Program-made: the position numbers and the translations under genes
NCBI GenBank assembly: GCA_039810525.1
Contig: JBDHXE010000056.1
Span: 1 to 12,972, forward strand
Reading direction: 5' to 3'
Source of the DNA: JBDHXE01 sp039810525
Lineage (GTDB): Bacteria > Bacteroidota > Ignavibacteria > Kapaibacteriales > UBA2268
Length of the DNA: 12,972 bases
The notes under the pieces: generated by a model
The model's input: only the letters and a program-made list of their open reading frames with translations
Told to the model about the DNA's origin: nothing
Databases searched by the model: none
Shown: positions 1-6,220 of the stretch, piece by piece
Position numbering within the stretch: the first letter of the stretch is position 1
How the letters are laid out: every line of letters begins with the position of its first letter

Positions 1-608
1 TCTTTATTGTCTGTTGATATATCACCCCAATTGCCCGATCTTATGATATATTTATTATCATTTGATATTTTTAAGTCGTAAGCACCCTTAATCATATCTA
101 TACGATTTATCAATTCACCTGAAATTGTATTGTAAACACTTATACCAGATGTATATACACTATTACCCCTTGTTGTTGCCAATAAACTTCCATCTTTATT
201 AAAGCATACATTTGTGCTTGGTTCAAATGTATTTATTAAGGATTTATTATCAACATCATAAACAAAAACACCACCATCAACAGGACTTGCTATTGCAATA
301 AAATTATTGATGCAATCTATATCCAAAATCTTATATCCTGTTTGCGGATATTCATAAACTAATTCACCCGTCTCTGCATCCCATAATCTTGGAACTCCGT
401 CATCACCACCAGAGGCAAGATACCTACCATCTGGTGTAAACTTCACTGCATTGATTGCATTGGGATAGGTAAATTTTGTCCATACGGTATCGGGTAGCTC
501 GTTTGTCTGTCCCCTACCCGTTTGCGTATTACAAATAAGCACTACTACAAGTGCGGCAAGAGTGAAGAGCACGCTGACTCTTCTGTTGTTTTGTTGGTTT
601 TTCAACAT
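1..608 (-). CDS. Secreted WD40-repeat beta-propeller protein (3' end cut by window edge)
   Basis: The gene begins with ATG at 606-608 and stays open to the left edge, giving about 202 residues with no stop. A Shine-Dalgarno AGGAG at 617-621 supports this start. Residues 1-34 look like a Sec signal peptide: a basic start (MLKNQQNNRR), a hydrophobic core (about 11-26) and a likely cleavage near GRGQ (31-34). Cys26 is preceded by VLI, which is not a proper lipobox, so a lipoprotein is unlikely. Then come WD40-like blades. The clearest is at about 50-77 (VKFTPDGRYLASGGDDG, then RLWD), and weaker ones follow near 93-125, 130-165 and 175 onward. Such propellers are usually protein-binding scaffolds and no enzymatic motif is seen. 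Related secreted propellers in this part of the tree often end in a type IX secretion domain, but that end is outside the window. The 5' part (361-600) is far richer in GC than the rest. The specific role is unknown. Confidence 0.85.
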   Translation of the reverse strand, partial: MLKNQQNNRRVSVLFTLAALVVVLICNTQTGRGQTNELPDTVWTKFTYPNAINAVKFTPDGRYLASGGDDGVPRLWDAETGELVYEYPQTGYKILDIDCINNFIAIASPVDGGVFVYDVDNKSLINTFEPSTNVCFNKDGSLLATTRGNSVYTSGISVYNTISGELINRIDMIKGAYDLKISNDNKYIIRSGNWGDISTDNK

Positions 609-637
609 TATATATACTCCTAAATAAATTATAAATT

Positions 638-659
638 TCGGGGCTTTTTTTGCTCCCGA
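638..659 (-). promoter_or_regulatory. 5'-leader hairpin with A7 loop, upstream of the WD40 gene
   Basis: On the minus strand UCGGGAGC and GCCCCGA can pair around a loop of seven A residues. This gives seven base pairs with one bulged A. It is one of the most GC-rich spots in an AT-rich leader and sits about 17 bases upstream of the Shine-Dalgarno AGGAG. No U-run follows it in either direction, so it is not a standard terminator. It could stabilise the mRNA 5' end or modulate translation. The function is inferred and no known RNA family is recognised. Confidence 0.4.
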
Positions 660-686
660 CTAAATACCAATTTTTTGCTATTTAGT
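659..686 (-). promoter_or_regulatory. Second leader hairpin (perfect 8-bp stem) next to the A7-loop hairpin
   Basis: ACTAAATA (659-666) and TATTTAGT (679-686) are exact reverse complements with a 12-base loop. The stem abuts the 638-659 hairpin and shares base 659 with it. The stem is AT-rich and so weak. Beside the GC-rich hairpin it could form a two-stem leader structure, or it could be a DNA operator. The sequence shows only the symmetry. Confidence 0.35.
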
Positions 687-984
687 TGAAAGCAGAAAAC
701 TTTTTTCATTTTTGTACACTTCTTATATATAATGACAATTAAGTCCTGAAAACTTCTCACTCAAAATTGATATTTTACAATAATAGGTTGATATTTAATT
801 ATTGTTATCAATTTTGTTGATTGTTGATAAGGGTTTGCGGATATGATATTTAAGCTATATAATAATCCTGAGATGATATTCAAAAAGAGAAATGAAGTAA
901 AATTTAATAAGAAATTAGAATTTATTTATCAATAGAATTGCTATTTAGATTTTATCAATTCTCATATTTAAAAGTAGAGTAATC

Positions 985-2271
985 TTATATCGATACCCTT
1001 CTCCATAGTTCAGAGCTAAATTTTGGGTCAATATACCCAGAATACTTTTCTAAATTTGGATAAAATTTTGTGAAGTTTTTTGCACTCATACGGGCATCTT
1101 TGGCTGGATAGACTCTACCCCCGGCATCTGCTACTATTTTATCACATATTTCTAATAAATCAAGAAGATTCTTCCCTATCATTTTAAAGTCAATAGCTAA
1201 TGTAATACCTTCCATTGGAAAGGACATTAGTCCGGGCGATGGAATATTACCAAAAGTCTTTAATACTGTCAAAAATGATGAATATCCCGATTTTGCAATT
1301 AATTTAAATATTTGATTCAAATTGTATAGCGAATTTTGCAATGGTATCACGAATTGATATTGTAGGAATCCTCTTTTGCCATATACCCTATTCCAGTTTA
1401 TAATCCCATCTAATGGATAGAAGAATGATTCAAAATGAGTAAATTGTTTTATATTTCTATGAAATTGTTTATTAAAATATAGATAATTGAAGGTTTTAAC
1501 AGTAAAAGGGTTAATAAAATCAAATTCGATAGGAAAATTCATTGCTTTTTTATCATTTGGTATATATTTTATCTGATGTTTTAGATCTGCAAAATTTCCT
1601 CTTGAATATATACCATAACCTAATTTATTGGTACTTACCCAAGAAACAGTGTAATCATAATCAAGTGATTGCTCATTAATTTCAAAGAACTCTTCAAAAG
1701 AAAAGAATTTAATAAATTCGGCATCAATTATTGGTCCCAGTGATTTGATAAGTTGTATTTCAGCATTTAATATTATACCAGTAAGCCCCAAACCTCCTAT
1801 TGTTGCAATAAATAAATCATTATTTTGAGTATTAGAACAGTGATAAATAATACCATCGCTCCTAAGAAGATCGAAAGATTTGATGTATTTACCAAAAGTT
1901 CCGTATTTATGGTGATTTTTACCGTGTACATCATTAGCAATAGCCCCACCTAATGTAATTAACTTAGTACCAGGTGTAACGGGTAAGAAGTAGCCTCGTG
2001 GTAGGAATGTATCAATAATTTCTTTGAGTGTTACTCCTGATTGAGCTTTTAATATACCACTATTATCATCGAATGCAATAAATTTATTTAAATTTGAGCA
2101 ATCTACCAATATATTATTAGAATTTAGGCAAGAATCTCCATAACTTTTTCCCAATCCATAAGGTAATATCTTTTTATGAATACTTGTAAAATCGAAATTA
2201 TAGTTATTTAATATTCTGATTTCTTGGTTATTTGGTATAGGATATTTTCCAAATGAATTATATTTTTTCAT
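985..2271 (-). CDS. DprE1-like FAD-dependent polyprenyl-phospho-ribose 2-oxidase
   Basis: This 428-residue protein (mycobacterial DprE1 is about 460) has an N-terminal FAD-binding PCMH-type domain and a C-terminal substrate domain. Visible landmarks are LGKSYGDS (40-47), HGKNHHKYGTFG (116-127, near-identical to the DprE1 flavin segment), IGGLGLTGII (158-167), LQYQFVIP (303-310) and YPAKDAR (388-394), in which Lys391 matches the catalytic Lys418 of M. tuberculosis DprE1. DprE1 oxidises C2 of polyprenyl-phospho-ribose, and DprE2 then reduces it to the arabinose form. The partner enzyme for making the lipid-linked ribose is the gene immediately upstream, and the two overlap by four bases (ATGA). 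It is the last gene of the operon. By alignment from memory, the position of Cys387, the benzothiazinone target in mycobacteria, is Ala359 here. The family assignment is strong. That the exact sugar is ribose/arabinose is inferred. Confidence 0.85.
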   Translation of the reverse strand: MKKYNSFGKYPIPNNQEIRILNNYNFDFTSIHKKILPYGLGKSYGDSCLNSNNILVDCSNLNKFIAFDDNSGILKAQSGVTLKEIIDTFLPRGYFLPVTPGTKLITLGGAIANDVHGKNHHKYGTFGKYIKSFDLLRSDGIIYHCSNTQNNDLFIATIGGLGLTGIILNAEIQLIKSLGPIIDAEFIKFFSFEEFFEINEQSLDYDYTVSWVSTNKLGYGIYSRGNFADLKHQIKYIPNDKKAMNFPIEFDFINPFTVKTFNYLYFNKQFHRNIKQFTHFESFFYPLDGIINWNRVYGKRGFLQYQFVIPLQNSLYNLNQIFKLIAKSGYSSFLTVLKTFGNIPSPGLMSFPMEGITLAIDFKMIGKNLLDLLEICDKIVADAGGRVYPAKDARMSAKNFTKFYPNLEKYSGYIDPKFSSELWRRVSI

Positions 2272-3680
2272 ATTATACCTATTAGCATTATTATACCTAT
2301 CAATAATATGCTTAAATAACTATATTTATCCTTAATACTGAATACTATTGGGTCTTCATTCATCATAGATCTATCTGCCAAAACCCAAACTCTCATATTC
2401 CAATGTAAGAGAATTGGAATAATTAAATATAATATTTTAGGGTTAGAGTATAATTGAGAAATTGTATTGCTATTGATATATAGCACCATTACCAAAACAG
2501 ATATCATACTTGAGCATATACCCATTATTTGAACTATATTCATATCATCAGCTATATATGCTCTCCCAGAAAGTTTTTCATTTTTAGAATTTTTAAGTTC
2601 TGTAAATCTTTTCAGAGCGCCCATAGAAAAGAAAAAGAATAAGGCAAATGCCGCCAACCATTCAGAAATAATAAACCCGCTCGTAGCCGATCCAGCAATT
2701 ATTCTCATCGTATATAATAATGCAAGTGTAATTATATCAACTATATAAATTCTTTTAAGATATATTGAATATAAATATGTAGTAATAAGATATATAAGTA
2801 ATACAATTATAAAGGAAATATTGATGAAGACGCCAATCATAATGCCAATTGTCATCAATAGAATAGTATAAACAAAGGCATCGCTTATTCTGAAATTACC
2901 AGCAGCTAAGGGTCTATTCTTTTTAATTTTATGTTTTCTGTCGCTATTCAAATCCATTAAATCATTGAATATATATATAGATGAAGCCACAAAACTAAAA
3001 GATAAGAATGAAAGTAATAATTGAAAATAAATATTAAATTCAAGGCTATGAGCCAAAAGAGCAGGGAGGAATATTAGCAGATTTTTGACCCATTGGTATA
3101 TTCTAAGCTGTTTGAAAATAATTTTATACTTAGGAGTGTTTGTTCTGCCCCACGTCTCAGCTATATTAGTAATTTCTTTAGCTTTATTTATTAATATTGT
3201 GTTGTCGCTTACGATTAAAGCATTTTGTGCAAAGCTCCAAACTACCAAATCTTTATGACTATCTCCTATATAGTCGTAATTTTTGTCGCCAAATCTACCT
3301 TTTAAATATTCTGCTTTATATTTTGCTGAAAGATTGATTCCATCTTTTGAACCTATTGCTTCATCCAAAAAATTGAATTTTTCTTTATATTTGTCCGCAT
3401 AGTATTGCAAAGAAGCGGTTACTAATAGTATTGTTCTTCCTGACTTTTTTTCATTTATTAGAAAGTTTACAATTTCATCATTTAGAGGCATTGTATCAAT
3501 ATCTATTTGCACTCTATTAAACAATTGTTCTTTGAGGTATAATTTCCCTTTTATGAACCAAATTGGTATCATTAGTAAATAAATTGGATTTGATTTTATC
3601 AAAATGGCCATCGACTCGAACATCATATCCGATTTAATTAAAGTTCCGTCTAAATCTACGCATAGTGGTATATTGGTCAT
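2268..3680 (-). CDS. HAD phosphatase-UbiA prenyltransferase fusion (polyprenyl-phosphate phosphoribosyltransferase-like)
   Basis: A two-domain protein of 470 residues. Residues 1 to about 165 form a HAD-type hydrolase: motif I is DLDGT (9-13), motif II is near Thr88, a candidate motif III lysine is Lys122 and motif IV is GDSHKD (139-144). Residues 185-470 form a UbiA-family integral membrane prenyltransferase with about eight or nine hydrophobic segments. It has the metal/diphosphate motif NDLMDLNSD (239-247), RPLAAG (256-261) and a second conserved helix ending MRIIAGS. The UbiA part resembles DPPR synthase, which joins phosphoribosyl diphosphate to polyprenyl phosphate. The HAD part could remove the 5-phosphate from that product; this is an inference. 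The start overlaps the glf stop by one base (TAATG) and the stop overlaps the dprE1-like start (ATGA), so translation is probably coupled. A quinone or heme prenyltransferase is less likely in this sugar context. Confidence 0.82.
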   Translation of the reverse strand: MTNIPLCVDLDGTLIKSDMMFESMAILIKSNPIYLLMIPIWFIKGKLYLKEQLFNRVQIDIDTMPLNDEIVNFLINEKKSGRTILLVTASLQYYADKYKEKFNFLDEAIGSKDGINLSAKYKAEYLKGRFGDKNYDYIGDSHKDLVVWSFAQNALIVSDNTILINKAKEITNIAETWGRTNTPKYKIIFKQLRIYQWVKNLLIFLPALLAHSLEFNIYFQLLLSFLSFSFVASSIYIFNDLMDLNSDRKHKIKKNRPLAAGNFRISDAFVYTILLMTIGIMIGVFINISFIIVLLIYLITTYLYSIYLKRIYIVDIITLALLYTMRIIAGSATSGFIISEWLAAFALFFFFSMGALKRFTELKNSKNEKLSGRAYIADDMNIVQIMGICSSMISVLVMVLYINSNTISQLYSNPKILYLIIPILLHWNMRVWVLADRSMMNEDPIVFSIKDKYSYLSILLIGIIMLIGII

Positions 3681-4807
3681 TATCTTATTTTAGCTATTCG
3701 TTTTTCAAATACTTGTAGAGCTATACCTACTATTTGATCCATATTATAATATTTATATTCTGCTAAACGCCCACAGAATATTACAGAATCACCTAATTGT
3801 TCAGCTTCTTGTTTGTATTTATTATACAATTCATTATTTTCTGCTTTTGGTATAGGATAGTAAGGTTCATTAATATTTTTAATGAATTTCTGAGGATATT
3901 CAAATGCTATTGAAGTCTTTCGGTGTTGCTGTTGGCTCAAATATTTAAATTCTGTAATTCTTGTATAGTCATAATTGTTAGGATAATTTAATTGCCCTAC
4001 CTCTTGATAATATTCTGTATCGATTGTTTCGAAAGCAAAACTTAAACTTCTATAAGGTAGCTCTCCATAGATATAATTAAAATATTCATCTATTGGACCT
4101 GTGAATATTAATTTATCAAAGTTTACCCCATCTTTAACATCATTATATTCTGCATTAAGCAATAAATGAATATTCTTATGATTTAAAATATTATTAAACA
4201 TAGCTGTGTAGCCATTTGTAGGTAGTCCTTGATATGTATCTTGAAAATAGCGGTCATCTTTACTAATATATACTGGTACTCTTGAAGATACAGAACTATC
4301 TAATTCTTCTGGTTTTACTCCCCACTGTTTAATATTATATCCATTGAATACATTCTTATAAATATAATTAGCAAGGAAATTGAGATCATCGTCTTTAACT
4401 TCTAACATTTTTAGAATCGGAATTTTTAATCCAAAGCCATAATTTTCAATCAATTTTTTTTCTAACTTATTTGCATATTTTGTAGAGAACAATTGCGGTA
4501 TACTATTAAGATTGAAAGGTATAGGTACATTTTTCCCTTCTATTACGGCTTTAACTTTATGGATATATGTATTCCAATTTGTAAATTGCGATAGATAATC
4601 CCATACTTTTTTTGAATAAGTATGTAGAATATGAGGTCCAAATTTATGGACTAATATGCCATCATCATTATAATAATCATACGCATTGCCAGCTATATGA
4701 TTCCTTCTATCCACTATGAGACATTTTTTGTCCAATTGTGTAGCTATTCTTTCTGCTAAAACAGCACCAGCATAACCTGCGCCAATTATTAAATAATCAT
4801 ATTTCAT
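3680..4807 (-). CDS. glf: UDP-galactopyranose mutase
   Basis: This cytoplasmic flavoenzyme interconverts UDP-galactopyranose and UDP-galactofuranose, the donor of Galf for surface glycans. The 375-residue length is typical of bacterial enzymes. It begins with the dinucleotide-binding motif GAGYAG (9-14), followed by FGPHILHT (56-63), the segment holding the flavin-facing histidine of the family. NGYNIKQWGVKP (155-166) corresponds to the mobile active-site lid with its tryptophan. DDRYFQDTYQGLPTNGY (184-200) is the family signature. The two arginines expected to grip the diphosphate fit Arg176 or Arg253 (PYRS) and Arg347 (GRLAEYKYYNMD). The start overlaps the flippase stop by four bases (ATGA). 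Nothing needed for catalysis appears to be missing. Confidence 0.95.
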   Translation of the reverse strand: MKYDYLIIGAGYAGAVLAERIATQLDKKCLIVDRRNHIAGNAYDYYNDDGILVHKFGPHILHTYSKKVWDYLSQFTNWNTYIHKVKAVIEGKNVPIPFNLNSIPQLFSTKYANKLEKKLIENYGFGLKIPILKMLEVKDDDLNFLANYIYKNVFNGYNIKQWGVKPEELDSSVSSRVPVYISKDDRYFQDTYQGLPTNGYTAMFNNILNHKNIHLLLNAEYNDVKDGVNFDKLIFTGPIDEYFNYIYGELPYRSLSFAFETIDTEYYQEVGQLNYPNNYDYTRITEFKYLSQQQHRKTSIAFEYPQKFIKNINEPYYPIPKAENNELYNKYKQEAEQLGDSVIFCGRLAEYKYYNMDQIVGIALQVFEKRIAKIR

Positions 4808-6216
4808 TTTCTTATTATTGTTTTAATTTCATTTATATCTATAATTTTAAAAGCAAGTGATATACCAAAATATATTATAGAACTAAAAATAATACTAAAT
4901 ATTGGGTTGATAGTATCTTTAAGGAAATAAAATGGTATAAATGATATTATAGTAATTGGTATAAATTTTAGTATTTCCAATAAATAGATTCTACTATGAG
5001 TATTTCTAAAAATATACATCATACTAATAAGTACACCAAACTCGCATAATATAGTGGCAAATGCAGAACCATACATTCCATATTTTGGTATCAAAATTAT
5101 ATTAAGTATAGCATTAATAATTAATCCTATAATATTAGCTTTTACTACTTTTTTCTCTTCTTTCCAAGAAATTAATGGAGTAAAATATATTGAAATCATA
5201 TATTGAATTAAAACAGTAAAAGCTAAATATTGTAATATTATATTAGAATTAGTATATTTATCTCCTAATAAATCGACAGCTAAATCTGCTAAGAAAAATA
5301 AATATCCAAAGGCTAAATATCCTACAAGTAATTGAAGTTTAGCAAATTTTGAAATTAATCTATCTCTATCTTCAAACGTTTTGCGTTGTGATATTTGAGG
5401 GAAAAATGCACCTTGTAATATTATTGATGGTAAAATTGCGAAGTAAATTACTTGATGTGCGGCACCATAGATACCTGTTTCAAAATCACCTCTCATTAAT
5501 CCTAATAATGTAATATCAATATTATTATATAGTGTGGATATTAGGAATATTAAGCCAATTGAGAAAGCTTCTTTAGAAATATTAATCCATAGTTTGAAAT
5601 CAAAATTAAATGAGAATTTATTATATCTACGGAAGTAATATATGTACATTACAATTGAATTAATTAGCATAGACAAGCTAATGATAATGACAGCTGTTGT
5701 CAAATCTTCACTACTTTTCACCAATAAGATAATACCAATAAAATTAAGTAGGTATATTCCAATCGTTCTAAAAGCTATTACTTCCATTTTCTCAATTGCT
5801 TGAAAAAACCAATTTAACATAATAGCATTGCTAAATAATGTAATACTATATATATATATAATGTGTTGATTATATGCTAATTCTGGTTTGTTTATAATCA
5901 GTATTTGCACTACAATGAATAGCAAAATAAAGGATATTAATGATATCGTGATTCTTATACTTGTTATCAAATCTACGTATTTTTTAATAAGTGATTTGTC
6001 TTTAGCAATTTCTCTGATACCTACTTGGTCGTAGCCCAATGCCACTAATATTAGGAAATATTGTACTAATGATTTAGCAAAATTCAGAATACCATTGCTT
6101 TCTGGACCAATTGTTCTTATAAGATAAATAGTATACACAAAAGCAAGTCCTTTGCTTGCAATTTCAGCTAAGGATAGAGAGAATATATTCTTAATTATAT
6201 TTTTGGCCACACTCAT
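4804..6216 (-). CDS. Wzx-type polysaccharide flippase (MOP superfamily)
   Basis: A 470-residue, strongly hydrophobic inner-membrane protein with about 12-14 predicted helices. It fits the oligosaccharide flippase branch of the MOP superfamily, which moves lipid-linked sugars to the periplasmic face. Family-like segments are GPESNGILNFAKS (37-49) after the first helix, GYDQVGIREIAK (61-72) and NNIDITLLGL (231-240). The last was likened to other Wzx proteins from memory. The gene starts four bases after the GH57 stop and ends overlapping glf, so it is an integral part of the operon. The substrate cannot be read from sequence. A lipid-linked furanose glycan is suggested by its neighbours. Wzx proteins diverge quickly, so no narrower subfamily is claimed. 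Confidence 0.88.
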   Translation of the reverse strand: MSVAKNIIKNIFSLSLAEIASKGLAFVYTIYLIRTIGPESNGILNFAKSLVQYFLILVALGYDQVGIREIAKDKSLIKKYVDLITSIRITISLISFILLFIVVQILIINKPELAYNQHIIYIYSITLFSNAIMLNWFFQAIEKMEVIAFRTIGIYLLNFIGIILLVKSSEDLTTAVIIISLSMLINSIVMYIYYFRRYNKFSFNFDFKLWINISKEAFSIGLIFLISTLYNNIDITLLGLMRGDFETGIYGAAHQVIYFAILPSIILQGAFFPQISQRKTFEDRDRLISKFAKLQLLVGYLAFGYLFFLADLAVDLLGDKYTNSNIILQYLAFTVLIQYMISIYFTPLISWKEEKKVVKANIIGLIINAILNIILIPKYGMYGSAFATILCEFGVLISMMYIFRNTHSRIYLLEILKFIPITIISFIPFYFLKDTINPIFSIIFSSIIYFGISLAFKIIDINEIKTIIRK

Positions 6217-6220
6217 TTGA

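Larger units (their letters stand above)
609..984. other. Non-coding interval with hairpins, between the operon end and the WD40 gene
   Basis: These 376 bases separate the dprE1-like stop from the WD40 start. They hold the WD40 gene's Shine-Dalgarno (617-621) and two adjacent hairpins (638-659 and 659-686). A third inverted repeat, TTATCAA (805-811) with TTGATAA (824-830), has a 12-base loop. TTATCAAT occurs at 805, 926 and 952. I see no clear intrinsic terminator for the operon to the right, so read-through into the WD40 gene cannot be excluded. I also see no exact TAnnTTTG promoter for the WD40 gene. TATTATTG on the minus strand (778-785) is one base off, but its -33 partner is poorly spaced. 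No convincing gene is present. Confidence 0.6.

Noticed and set aside
638..686. Operon terminator formed by the two leader hairpins
   Set aside because: Neither stem is followed by a T-run on the minus strand, and the region lies directly upstream of the WD40 Shine-Dalgarno.
843..935. Plus-strand 30-codon open frame with an AAGGG upstream
   Set aside because: Too short to stand out in AT-rich DNA, Lys/Asn-rich composition as expected by chance, with no promoter match and no conserved motif.
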